Assembly: GCA_017552495.1 (NCBI GenBank)
Contig: JAFZPW010000066.1
Coordinates: 1-12,728, forward strand
Direction: 5' to 3'
Length of the DNA: 12,728 nt
From: Clostridia bacterium
GTDB taxonomy: Bacteria > Bacillota > Clostridia > Oscillospirales > Butyricicoccaceae
Below, piece by piece: positions 1-7,062 of the stretch. Numbering within the stretch: the stretch's first letter is position 1; every line of letters begins with the position of its first letter. The translations under genes were made by a program, and so were the position numbers. The notes beneath the pieces are model-generated. The model saw only the letters and a program-made list of their open reading frames with translations, was not told where the DNA came from and searched no databases.

Positions 1-7
1 CATAGTC

Positions 8-149
8 GTGCATTTTGCACAGTTATAAAAACTGTTGCCGCTGATATCGTATCACTTTTTTGCTTGAAATTCAAGCGCAAAACGGCACATTATTCCAATT
101 ATCCTGTTTGTGATCCATTTTTAAACATTTTCTCTATTGATATCGTCAA
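8..149. promoter_or_regulatory. Inverted-repeat-rich upstream region
   Basis: The 222 nt before the first gene hold several short perfect inverted repeats: GTGCA-TTT-TGCAC (8-20), CAGTT-ATAAA-AACTG (20-34), TGATA-TCG-TATCA (42-54), GCTTGAA-A-TTCAAGC (62-76) and TTGA-TATCG-TCAA (137-149). TGATATCGT occurs twice (42-50 and 138-146). None is followed by a T-run that would make it a terminator on either strand, so operator sites for one or more regulators are the simplest reading. This is inference; no regulator is identified, and the gene to the left is outside the window. Confidence 0.4.
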
Positions 150-175
150 ATCCTGTGGATTTTTTGGGACGCGCA

Positions 176-216
176 TGATAAAATGACATAAAACATCAAT
201 AAGAACCTCCGGAGGT
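176..216 (+). promoter_or_regulatory. Possible extended -10 and strong RBS of first gene
   Basis: TGATAAAAT at 176-184 fits an extended -10 element (TGN plus TAAAAT). No good -35 lies 17 nt upstream. GGAGGT at 211-216 is a strong ribosome binding site, 6 nt before the ATG at 223, and fixes that start. Confidence 0.4.
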
Positions 217-222
217 GCGATC

Positions 223-1281
223 ATGAATCATCAGCGGGAAGATCACGATCTGGCGTTTTTACTGCAATATGAAAATGTAGCCTGGTACGAAGACGGCGCG
301 GTGAAAATTCTGGATCGCCGCGTATATCCCATGGAAGAACGCTTTGTAATCTGCCATACGCATGAGGAAGTGGCTCGCGCCATCGCGGATATGGTGACGC
401 AAAGCGCCGGGCCCTATTATGCCGCCGCCCATGGCATGGCGCTGGCCGCGTGGGAATGCCGGGAAAGCCCGGATCCCCTGTCCTTTCTGCGCGCGGTGGC
501 TTTTCGTTTATCCCACGCCCGTCCTACCACGGCCTCGCGCATGGAAGCCATCACCGGGGAATCGCTGGAGCGGGCCGAGGCGGCCCTTGCCGCCGGCAAG
601 CGCCCGGTAGACGCGCTGCAAGAATATGCCGTTGCGTTGATGGAGCGCCGCTATCGCAACATCGCCCGCTGCGCGGGTTTTCTGGCAGACTGCTTGCCGG
701 AACGCTCCGTAATCATGACCCAATGCTTTGCCGAAACCGTCATCGGGATGCTGCTGCGGACGGCGGCGGAACAGGGAAAAACCGTCCGCATGATTTGTCC
801 GGAGACCCGTCCGTTTTTGCAGGGCGCCAGGCTGACGGCCAGCGTGGCCGTACAACAGGGCTGCGACGTAACCGTCATCACCGACAATATGCCGGCCGCC
901 GTCCTCTCTTCCGGCGCGGTGGACCTGTTCACCTCGGCTGCCGACTGCATTTGCATGGACGGCACCATCATCAATAAAGTCGGTACCCTGCAGATCGCCC
1001 TGTGCGCCAGCCGCTTCGGCGTGCCCTATTATGTCACCGGCTCGCCCGACCGCCGCAAATCCGGCGTGCGGGACGTGTCCATCGAATATCGGGACGGCAA
1101 CGCCGTGCTGGAGCATCTGGGCCGGCGGACGACGTTGCCCGGTGTAAAGGGGCTTTATCCCGCATTTGACGCCACGCCCGGTGCGCTGGTGACGGGGGTT
1201 GTCACGGATCGGGGCATTTTTCTCCCCGCCGAGCTGAGCCAGTATTTCCGCCCCGGCGACGACGATTTCCCCTCGGCCTGA
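223..1281 (+). CDS. MtnA/eIF2B-family sugar-phosphate isomerase homologue
   Basis: A 352-residue protein of the eIF2B alpha/beta/delta and MtnA superfamily, whose bacterial members isomerise aldose-1-phosphates such as 5-methylthioribose-1-phosphate to the ketose form. The N-terminal part (VAWYEDGAVKILDRR, about 19-33, and the GMALA segment near 71) resembles MtnA. The core has Cys168 in TQCFAE (MtnA usually has HCN here), ETRPFLQGARLTA at 194-206, Asp241 in SAAD and NKVGT at 251-255. YPAFDATP (312-319) matches the MtnA C-terminal signature. The presumed catalytic Cys and Asp are both kept. No other methionine-salvage gene is in the window, so the substrate could be another pentose-1-phosphate or ribose-1,5-bisphosphate. 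The start is fixed by GGAGGT 6 nt upstream. It appears monocistronic, with its own regulatory region and about 150 nt before the next gene. Family is sure; exact substrate is not. Confidence 0.85.
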   Translation: MNHQREDHDLAFLLQYENVAWYEDGAVKILDRRVYPMEERFVICHTHEEVARAIADMVTQSAGPYYAAAHGMALAAWECRESPDPLSFLRAVAFRLSHARPTTASRMEAITGESLERAEAALAAGKRPVDALQEYAVALMERRYRNIARCAGFLADCLPERSVIMTQCFAETVIGMLLRTAAEQGKTVRMICPETRPFLQGARLTASVAVQQGCDVTVITDNMPAAVLSSGAVDLFTSAADCICMDGTIINKVGTLQIALCASRFGVPYYVTGSPDRRKSGVRDVSIEYRDGNAVLEHLGRRTTLPGVKGLYPAFDATPGALVTGVVTDRGIFLPAELSQYFRPGDDDFPSA

Positions 1282-1341
1282 TTTGTTTTTCAAGGAGGAA
1301 CCGCGATTCTCAGTTTTTTTCTAAAAGATGAACAAAAATTA

Positions 1342-1370
1342 TTGCATTTTTGTGAACTCTTTGTTATTAT
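1342..1370 (+). promoter_or_regulatory. Sigma-A-type promoter of the atoE-like gene
   Basis: TTGCAT (1342-1347), a 17-nt spacer and TATTAT (1365-1370) form a plausible housekeeping promoter. Transcription would start near 1377, leaving a leader of about 55 nt. Confidence 0.55.
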
Positions 1371-1375
1371 ATAGA

Positions 1376-1393
1376 CGATCGGTAATTCGATCG
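1376..1393. promoter_or_regulatory. CGATCG inverted repeat at the transcription start
   Basis: CGATCG-GTAATT-CGATCG begins at the predicted start of transcription of the atoE-like gene, where a bound repressor would block initiation. The regulator is unknown. Confidence 0.35.
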
Positions 1394-1433
1394 ATCCCAT
1401 CCGGATCATTTTTATCAAAAAGGAGTCGTGTCT

Positions 1434-2777
1434 ATGTTCAAGAAATTTGTAAACGGCTGTGTCCGGGTCATCAACCGCTGGCTTCCCGATCCCTTTCTGT
1501 TCGCTGTTATTCTGAGCATTGTGGTCTTCTTGGGCGGTATGCTGGCCACCGGCTTGGGCCCGGTGGATATGCTGGCCGCTTGGGGCAACGCCTCCGGTTT
1601 CTGGAATCTGCTGTCTTTCTCCATGCAGATGGCGCTGGTTTTGGTTCTCGGTTCCGCCATGGCTTCCGCGAAGATCTGCAAGCGGGCGCTTGGCTCTATC
1701 GCTTCTCTGGCCCGCGACAACCGCTCCGCCATCCTCATCACCACCTTTGTTTCCGTTATCTGCTGCTGGCTCAACTGGGGCTTTGGCCTGATTGCCGGCG
1801 CTCTGTTGGCCAAAGAAATCGCCCGCCGCGTCCGCACGGTAGACTATCCCCTATTGATTGCCTCCGCCTATTCCGGCTTCGTGATCTGGCACGCCGGTCT
1901 GTCCGGCTCCATCCCGCTGGATCTGGTTTCCGGAAAAACGTTTTCCGAAACGGTATATCAGGCTCCCATCACGCAGACCGTATTCCATCCCGTCAATCTG
2001 ATTATGTGCGGCATCATTCTTCTTCTGATGCCCGTTATCAATTATGCCATGCATCCCGAAGAGGGACATGTCATCTGCATCGATCCTTCTCTCTTGACGG
2101 ACGAAGCCGAGCGTACTTATAAGAAAGAAACTCCCGCCGAAAAGATTGAGCATTCCAAGGTGCTGTGGTTCATTCTGGTGGTGGCCTGCTTCGCTTACAT
2201 CGTTTATTATTTCATCAAAAACGGCTTTACGCTGGGTCTGAACATCGTCAACTTCATCTTCCTTTCCCTGGGTATTCTGCTCCACGGCGACCTGCGGAAA
2301 TATGTTGACGCCATTGGCGACGCTGCCGGCGGTGCGGCAGGCATTCTGCTGCAGTTCCCCTTCTATGCCGGTATCATGGGCATGATGATCGCGGGCAACG
2401 AGAGCGGCACTTCTTTGGCCTCCGTCATCTCCAATTTCTTCGTCAGCATTTCCAACAAAACCACCTTCCCCATGCTGTCCTTCCTGGCTGCCGGTATCGT
2501 CAACTTCTTTGTTCCCTCCGGCGGCGGTCAGTGGGCCGTTCAGGGTCCCATCATGATGCCCGCAGGCCGTGCGCTGGGTGTCGGCGACGGTCTGACCGCT
2601 ATGGCGGTGGCCTGGGGCGATCAGTGGACCAACATGGTGCAGCCCTTCTGGGCGTTGCCCGCTCTGGGCGTTGCCGGACTTTCTGCCCGCGATGTTATGG
2701 GTTATTTGGTCATCGTGCTGCTGTTTACCGGCATTGTTGCCTGCGGCGGCTTCCTGCTCTGGCCTCTGCTTTCCTAA
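1434..2777 (+). CDS. atoE: AtoE-type short-chain fatty acid transporter
   Basis: A 447-residue, very hydrophobic polytopic membrane protein of the AtoE/short-chain fatty acid transporter family, which moves acetate, butyrate or acetoacetate across the cytoplasmic membrane. It opens with a short basic stretch (KKFVNGCVRVINRWLPDP), then many hydrophobic segments. The conserved motif VPSGGGQWAVQGP begins at about residue 360, followed by a WGDQWTNMVQPFW segment typical of the family. Length matches the family (about 440-460). An in-frame GTG at 1428 lies only 2 nt after AGGAG (1421-1425), whereas the ATG at 1434 has an 8-nt spacing, so the ATG is preferred. It has its own promoter and a hairpin terminator just after the stop. 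A two-subunit CoA-transferase at the right end of the window could handle the imported acids, but it lies in a separate operon on the other strand. Confidence 0.9.
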   Translation: MFKKFVNGCVRVINRWLPDPFLFAVILSIVVFLGGMLATGLGPVDMLAAWGNASGFWNLLSFSMQMALVLVLGSAMASAKICKRALGSIASLARDNRSAILITTFVSVICCWLNWGFGLIAGALLAKEIARRVRTVDYPLLIASAYSGFVIWHAGLSGSIPLDLVSGKTFSETVYQAPITQTVFHPVNLIMCGIILLLMPVINYAMHPEEGHVICIDPSLLTDEAERTYKKETPAEKIEHSKVLWFILVVACFAYIVYYFIKNGFTLGLNIVNFIFLSLGILLHGDLRKYVDAIGDAAGGAAGILLQFPFYAGIMGMMIAGNESGTSLASVISNFFVSISNKTTFPMLSFLAAGIVNFFVPSGGGQWAVQGPIMMPAGRALGVGDGLTAMAVAWGDQWTNMVQPFWALPALGVAGLSARDVMGYLVIVLLFTGIVACGGFLLWPLLS

Positions 2778-2796
2778 CCAGTGTAATATTCTTTGC

Positions 2797-2827
2797 AAAG
2801 CGTCTCCGGTTTTCCGGAGACGCTTTT
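2797..2827 (+). terminator. Intrinsic terminator after atoE
   Basis: A perfect 13-bp stem (2797-2809 with 2814-2826) with a TTTT loop and a final CTTTT starts 19 nt after the atoE stop. The T-run is short, but the stem is strong. Confidence 0.8.
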
Positions 2828-2833
2828 GAAAAT

Positions 2834-2862
2834 TTGCTATTTTACCGAAGATATGGTATTAT
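2834..2862 (+). promoter_or_regulatory. Promoter of the CNNM-CNNM-GNAT operon
   Basis: TTGCTA (2834-2839), a 17-nt spacer and TATTAT (2857-2862) follow the atoE terminator directly. Transcription would begin near 2869, with a leader of about 29 nt, too short for a riboswitch. Confidence 0.55.
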
Positions 2863-2897
2863 TATTGTATGCTATGCCAAAGGAGATGGTAAACCCC

Positions 2898-3917
2898 ATG
2901 GGCGATGACAGTTGGCCTTTTTTTCTCTTGCTGATCCTTTTGATTTTGGGAGGCGGATATTTCGCCGGAGCAGAGATCGCCTTTGCCTCCGCAAATAAGA
3001 TCCGGCAAAAAACCCAAGCCGAGGCCGGCGACCGGCGCGCCAAAAACGCCATGTTTATCCATGCGCATTTTGACAGTGCGCTCACCACCCTTTTAATCGG
3101 GAACAACATCATGCACATCGGCGGCTCGGCTCTGGCCACCATGCTTACCAGCCGCATCTGGGGCCCGAAAGCCGCCGTCTGGACCACCATCATTATGACG
3201 GTGCTGGTGTTTTTCATCAGTGAAATGCTGCCGAAAAGCTATGCCCGCAGCCATGCGGACGCCGCCTCTTTGGCAGTGGCGCCTTCGCTTCGGTTTCTCA
3301 TGCGAATTTTTGCGCCCCTTGCCTGGTTTTTCAACAAGATTTCGATGCTGATCGCCCGGCTGTTCGGCGGAGACAAAAAGCCTTCGTTTACCGAGGCCGA
3401 ACTGGAATATATGCTGGAAACAGCGCAGGACTCTCCCTCGATTCAGGAAAAAGACGAGGGACGCCTGCTTTCGGCCGCCGTCGCTTTCGACCATATTACC
3501 GCGCGGCAGGCCATGCGGCCCCGGGAAACCATTGAGGCGCTGGAACTTGGAACGCCGGCGGCTCAGGCGGCCCGTTTTATCCAAACCCACACCCATTCCC
3601 GCATCCCCGTGTATCGCGGCGATGTAGATCATATCATCGGCGTGATCCACATTCGCACCTTTTTGCGAGACTATCTGCGGCAGGGGGGAAAAACGCGTCT
3701 GCGCACCATGCTCAATCCGGCGGCCTTTGTGCGGCCGGAAGCGCCCATTGATGAGGTGCTTCGCCAAATGAGCAATCACCGGGTTCAGCTTGGCATCGTG
3801 CAGGACGAAAACGGAAAAACGCTGGGTGTGCTTACGGTGGAGGATATCTTGGAAAAGCTGGTAGGCGATATCCTCGATGAAGAGGATACCGAAGGGACGG
3901 TGGCGCAGCATGGCTGA
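2898..3917 (+). CDS. CNNM/CorC-family membrane protein, lacks C-terminal CorC_HlyC domain
   Basis: A 339-residue hemolysin-like CNNM protein. This family (CorB/CorC/MpfA type) is linked to magnesium or other divalent cation export. The order is a DUF21 transmembrane domain (about 5-155, with AGAEIAFAS at 24-31 and LLIGNN at 65-70), then a CBS pair: the first half has SRIPVY (234-239), and the second ends in VLTVEDILEKLVGDILDEED (311-330). The protein stops shortly after the CBS pair, so the C-terminal CorC_HlyC domain found in the next gene is absent. An upstream TTG frame runs back into the atoE terminator and is not used. AAAGGAG (2879-2885) lies 12 nt before ATG 2898; the ATG at 2886 abuts the RBS and is unlikely. 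It overlaps the next gene by 8 nt. Confidence 0.88.
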   Translation: MGDDSWPFFLLLILLILGGGYFAGAEIAFASANKIRQKTQAEAGDRRAKNAMFIHAHFDSALTTLLIGNNIMHIGGSALATMLTSRIWGPKAAVWTTIIMTVLVFFISEMLPKSYARSHADAASLAVAPSLRFLMRIFAPLAWFFNKISMLIARLFGGDKKPSFTEAELEYMLETAQDSPSIQEKDEGRLLSAAVAFDHITARQAMRPRETIEALELGTPAAQAARFIQTHTHSRIPVYRGDVDHIIGVIHIRTFLRDYLRQGGKTRLRTMLNPAAFVRPEAPIDEVLRQMSNHRVQLGIVQDENGKTLGVLTVEDILEKLVGDILDEEDTEGTVAQHG

Positions 3918-5193
3918 TCTGTTTCTGTATCTTGCCATCGCGGCGTTGATTTGCTGTTCGGCTTTTTTCTCCGGAACAGAGATCGCCTTTGCCTCTGTGA
4001 ACACTCTGCGTCTGAAAAACGCCGCCGATCAGGGCTCTCGCTCCGCGCAGATCGCCTATGCCATCTGTACGCATTATGACCGGGCGCTGTGCACCATCCT
4101 GATCGGAAACAATCTGGTGAACATCGCCGCTTCCTCCATCGCCACCGTCATTGCCATCCGGCTGTTCGGCGTGGGCGGCACGGTTTATGCCACGCTGGCA
4201 ATGACCGTTTTGATCCTGATTTTCGGCGAGATTTTCCCGAAAATTCTGGCAAAGGAACATTGTGACGGCTTTGTCAGCCACACGGCTGCGCCGCTTCACT
4301 TATTGATGGTGCTTACCGGGCCGCTGGTCACCGGGATCACCCGGCTGATTGATCGGATCTCCGCGCTCTGGGGCGGAACACCCGATCCGACGCCCATCAC
4401 CGCCGACGAGCTGGTCACCATGATTGAAACCGTGGAGGATGAAGGCGTGATCGACGAGGAACGTTCCGACCTTTTGCAATCCGCGGTTGGCTTTGGCGAA
4501 ACTACAGTAGAAGAAATCCTTACACCCCGAGTGGATCTCACGGCCATTGACCTGCAAAAGAGTCGGGACGAGATTTTGAAGATCATGGAGGAATCCCCTT
4601 TTTCCCGCATTCCCGTGTATGACGAAGATCTGGACTCGGTAAAAGGGATCCTGTATCTGAATCACGCTTATCGAGTTCTCGCGGCATCCCCCGACGCTCC
4701 CATCGAAACTCTGATTATGCCCGCCTTTTTTCTGCACAAAAGCACTCGTCTGCCCGTGGCGCTGCGGGAACTGCGCTCCCGTCATCTGCAGATGGCCGTT
4801 GTTCGGGACGATTTTGGCGGAAACTGCGGCGTTGTTACGCTGGAGGATATTCTGGAAGAACTGGTGGGCGACATCTGGGACGAGAGCGATCCCATCGAAA
4901 ATGAGCTTCAGGCGCTGGACGACACGCATTTTCGCGTCAGCGGCAGCATGAATCTGAACGATCTGCTATGGGAACTGGATCTGGAGCAATATGAAAACAC
5001 CTTTGACAGCGCCACCGTGGGCGGCTGGATCACCGAACTGCAGGGCGATTTTCCCGCAGTGGGCGATCACATTCGCTGGCACAATCTGGACGTCATAGTA
5101 GAAGCGCTGGACGAACTGCGCGTAACGCGCATCTTGATCGAACTGCTCCCAAAAGAAGCGGAAGATGTCGATGAAAGGGAAAAAACGCCATGA
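3910..5193 (+). CDS. CNNM/CorC-family transporter, full length
   Basis: A 427-residue paralogue of the preceding protein with the complete architecture: DUF21 membrane domain (about 3-155; SGTEIAFAS at 21-29, ILIGNN at 63-68), CBS pair (SRIPVY at 232-237; VTLEDILEELVGDIWDESD at 309-327) and a C-terminal CorC_HlyC domain (about 338-415, including the VGGWITELQGDFPAVGD segment). The family is linked to Mg2+ (and Na+) homeostasis and sometimes Co2+ resistance. The ATG at 3910 overlaps the previous gene by 8 nt and aligns with the family N-terminus; an upstream ATG at 3877 adds 11 charged residues and has no RBS. No strong Shine-Dalgarno precedes 3910, so translation is probably coupled. The two proteins may act as a heterodimer, since CNNM proteins dimerise through their membrane and CBS domains; that is inference. 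Confidence 0.9.
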   Translation: MADLFLYLAIAALICCSAFFSGTEIAFASVNTLRLKNAADQGSRSAQIAYAICTHYDRALCTILIGNNLVNIAASSIATVIAIRLFGVGGTVYATLAMTVLILIFGEIFPKILAKEHCDGFVSHTAAPLHLLMVLTGPLVTGITRLIDRISALWGGTPDPTPITADELVTMIETVEDEGVIDEERSDLLQSAVGFGETTVEEILTPRVDLTAIDLQKSRDEILKIMEESPFSRIPVYDEDLDSVKGILYLNHAYRVLAASPDAPIETLIMPAFFLHKSTRLPVALRELRSRHLQMAVVRDDFGGNCGVVTLEDILEELVGDIWDESDPIENELQALDDTHFRVSGSMNLNDLLWELDLEQYENTFDSATVGGWITELQGDFPAVGDHIRWHNLDVIVEALDELRVTRILIELLPKEAEDVDEREKTP

Positions 5194-5813
5194 ATCCGAA
5201 TACTTATCTTGCCGCGCCATGCCGCGCCTCTTCCCTCCCCTTTTGGAAAACCAACAGCGTGGCAGTGCCTGATTTTATCCGCGTGGTACGGGAGGATCTA
5301 CTGGTGCCGGAAATGGCACAGGGCTGCAAAGACGAGCCATATTTCAAGTTGTATCATGATCTTGGCCGTGTGGAGCAAAAAGCGATCCCGACCGGATTTG
5401 CGTTAATCTCGCCCTCGGCACCGGCGCTTTCCCGGCACATCGAAGAATGCTACTCGGAAGAGCGGGCCCCGGAAGAAGACCTTTTGCTTTACCAAAAACG
5501 CGCTCTTTACCGGCCCGAATTGTGGATCGCGCTAATCGACAGCGCAACCGGAAAAATCGCGGCCTCCGGGATTGCGGAGTTTGATGCAACCATCGGTGAA
5601 GGTGTTTTGGAGTGGATTCAGGTGTCTCCCGCTTATCGGCGGCGCGGTTTGGGAGAGTATCTTGTCCGCGAACTTCTGACCCGCTTGAAGCCCTTGGCCG
5701 ATTTTGTGACAGTTTCGGGCCGTATCAATAATGAAACCAAGCCCGAACTGCTTTACAAAAAATGCGGCTTCGGTAGCATGGTGATTTGGCATGTGCTGAT
5801 CCGTCAGACGTAA
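5190..5813 (+). CDS. GNAT-family N-acetyltransferase
   Basis: A 207-residue protein with a C-terminal GNAT fold. The acetyl-CoA-binding motif A is VSPAYRRRGLGEYLVREL (145-162), preceded by the strand GEGVLEWIQ (136-144), and LYKKCGF (188-194) is the usual C-terminal tail motif. The first 100 residues are less typical and may form the acceptor pocket. The acceptor (amino acid, antibiotic, protein N-terminus or small amine) cannot be told. The ATG overlaps the stop of the upstream CNNM gene by 4 nt (ATGA), so it is translationally coupled and the last gene of the operon. It ends 15 nt before a strong terminator. Confidence 0.85.
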   Translation: MNPNTYLAAPCRASSLPFWKTNSVAVPDFIRVVREDLLVPEMAQGCKDEPYFKLYHDLGRVEQKAIPTGFALISPSAPALSRHIEECYSEERAPEEDLLLYQKRALYRPELWIALIDSATGKIAASGIAEFDATIGEGVLEWIQVSPAYRRRGLGEYLVRELLTRLKPLADFVTVSGRINNETKPELLYKKCGFGSMVIWHVLIRQT

Positions 5814-5828
5814 ACCGCAAAAAACGGC

Positions 5829-5859
5829 AAAAAACAGGCTGCGAAAGCAGCCTGTTTTT
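5829..5859. terminator. Bidirectional intrinsic terminator between convergent operons
   Basis: A 12-bp stem (5831-5842 with 5847-5858) closed by a GAAA tetraloop, followed by T5 on the plus strand; on the minus strand the same stem is followed by T6. It ends the plus-strand CNNM-GNAT operon and can stop minus-strand transcription leaving the Rhs region. Confidence 0.9.
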
Positions 5860-5978
5860 ATGTAGTCCTCCCCAAAATGGCGAGTTCAAAACACCAATGG
5901 CGGTGAAACCGTCAACACGCCGGAGATGTTAAGACAAAGGCGTAACCCACACGTTCAAAACGGCAATTGAATCTTTGC
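5860..5978. other. Non-coding junction between terminator and Rhs remnant
   Basis: No gene is seen here. GTTCAAAAC occurs twice (in GAGTTCAAAACACC near 5881 and in ACGTTCAAAACGGC near 5951), about 70 nt apart. On the minus strand this is the sequence reached after Rhs copy B loses similarity. It may be a leftover of a displaced C-terminal cassette, but no protein can be read from it. Confidence 0.4.
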
Positions 5979-6118
5979 CCTAAGGCAATAAACTCCGCTT
6001 TCTACATCGAAGTATTCACCGCAATACCGAAACGGGTTGGGATCGGCGCCCACGCGGTCTTTTTCGTTGCCAAAAGCGTCGTAGGCGTAGGTTTTGGTCT
6101 GGGCGGCAACGGCATTGT
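5979..6118 (-). pseudogene. Rhs/YD-repeat core tail, copy B (fragment)
   Basis: The minus strand encodes the end of an Rhs core: TKTYAYDAFGNEKDRVGAD, then PNPFRYCGEYFDVESGVYCLRA. Intact cores continue with RYYDPxxGRF; here the frame switches to KIQLPF and stops, so the canonical junction and any toxin domain are lost. There is no start codon or upstream core. It begins a few nucleotides after the lipoprotein stop codon and is in the same frame as it. Over 41 codons (5979-6101) it matches copy A (7040-7162) with 17 nucleotide differences, 14 of them silent. Confidence 0.8.
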
Positions 6119-6125
6119 AAATATC

Positions 6126-6539
6126 TTATTCCCATGTGCTGTATTGATACGAATTCCCACCTATGCGCTTGATCGATTTAATTCCATCAAGGATTTGATT
6201 CATGTCGTCATTTATAAAAAAGATGCCTTCCTCGTCATCAACCACCCCCTTTGTGACAAAATAAATAATAGATCCATCTTTCCGGATTTCAAGAACTTGT
6301 ATTTTAGGGTTATATGAAGCAAAAGGAAGTTCTGCTATTTGATTCAAGTCCCTATCATATAACTGTATTTTATAGTCATCAACATTTGCAGTAAAAAAAT
6401 CGTCGTCTTTCACTATTTTGTTAATAACGTAAAAGTATTCATACTCTTGATTATCCTGTTGCTTATGGCAAGCCGATAACGCCGCCAGCATAATTACTAC
6501 GGTTAAAATTGCTTCTATTTGTAAAATGTGCTTTTTCAT
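6126..6539 (-). CDS. Small lipoprotein, candidate immunity protein
   Basis: A 137-residue protein with a lipoprotein signal peptide: MKKH, a hydrophobic stretch (about 8-22) and the lipobox LSAC with Cys24. The mature part is acidic and strand-rich (YKIQLYDRDLNQIAELPF, then KIQVLEIRKDGSIIYFV), reminiscent of a beta-propeller blade; I do not recognise a named family. A longer open frame runs upstream into the toxin-like gene, but GAGGTG lies about 7 nt before ATG 6539 and the signal peptide begins there, so this start is preferred. It starts 16 nt after the stop of the Rhs C-terminal toxin-like frame, the usual position of an immunity gene. Anchoring outside the membrane would suit a toxin met at the cell surface. 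Its role is inferred from position alone. The gene is clearly AT-rich compared with its neighbours. Confidence 0.65.
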   Translation of the reverse strand: MKKHILQIEAILTVVIMLAALSACHKQQDNQEYEYFYVINKIVKDDDFFTANVDDYKIQLYDRDLNQIAELPFASYNPKIQVLEIRKDGSIIYFVTKGVVDDEEGIFFINDDMNQILDGIKSIKRIGGNSYQYSTWE

Positions 6540-6555
6540 TAATATCACCTCATTA

Positions 6556-7062
6556 TTAAATCTGCGGTCCAAATCCGTAGAGAATAACATATAACCACCA
6601 CAAATCGTTGCGGATATAAAAATACTCAACCCCCATCCATCTTGCTCTGCGATCATGTTCTTCATCGAATCTTGATTGCCCTTCCATTTTTGCTAATGGT
6701 GGTAAAATACTTCCGCCTTGTGCCAGTGCACCGCTTACATAACCGGAAACATAATGAGACTCCAAAAAATATGCCCAGACAAAATTACCCGCTTCGTTTT
6801 TATTCATTAAGACACCTTTCACAAGATACAATTTTTCTTCTTTCATTTGCAATTTAAAATCCAATTCGCCACCAACAGACTGTGCAAGAATCCTTTTAAT
6901 ATCTGTAGGCTTTTCATTTGCTTTATCAATTAGTGCGTCAAAAGTTGAATCAAGAAAGCCTAAATCTATTGATGTCCATGCATACAGTTCTACCGTTTCT
7001 CTACTGTTTGCTTCCGATACTGGGGTCGTAGTATCTCGCCCGGAGGTAGTAAACCCCGCTCT
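6556..7062 (-). pseudogene. Rhs C-terminal toxin-like domain, frame-broken from its core
   Basis: An open frame bounded upstream by a TAG (7063-7065) and ending at TAA 6556-6558. About 148 residues follow the Rhs junction, starting near RETVELYAWTSIDLGFL. Later parts include ELDFKLQMKEEKLYL, GNFVWAYFLESHYVSGYVSG, ALAQGG and EEHDRRARWMGVEYFYIRND. The layout loosely recalls polymorphic toxin type 44 (a W/L-D-Y/F-K motif, then GNF, then an acidic stretch before G-x-E-Y-F), but this is a weak match by eye. It lies directly after Rhs copy A and before a lipoprotein, as a toxin domain would, but is one base out of frame with the core. Without the fusion only a TTG (residue 1 of about 102, position 6864) or internal ATGs could start it, with no clear RBS. 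It is either a decayed orphan toxin or a real Rhs-CT with a single-base error. Confidence 0.5.

Noticed and set aside
62..76. GCTTGAA-A-TTCAAGC as a terminator of a gene to the left
   Set aside because: It is not followed by a T-run on either strand, so an operator is more likely.
1291..1371. AAGGAGG-like run at 1292-1298 that might start a small gene
   Set aside because: No ATG, GTG or TTG lies at a usable distance; only an ATT in a short hydrophobic frame follows.
1328..2122. A 264-codon plus-strand frame starting before atoE
   Set aside because: It lies in another frame over the atoE gene, is rich in R/H/S as expected for a shadow, and has no RBS at its ATG; AtoE has clear family motifs.
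2869..2897. Magnesium riboswitch before the CNNM operon
   Set aside because: The predicted leader is about 29 nt, too short to fold a riboswitch.
5883..5961. GTTCAAAAC repeated about 70 nt apart, considered as CRISPR or integron attC-like
   Set aside because: Only two 9-nt copies, no regular spacing and no matching attC core pair.
5967..6317. A 116-codon plus-strand frame in the Rhs region
   Set aside because: It is antisense to Rhs copy B and to the lipoprotein, both of which have recognisable protein features.
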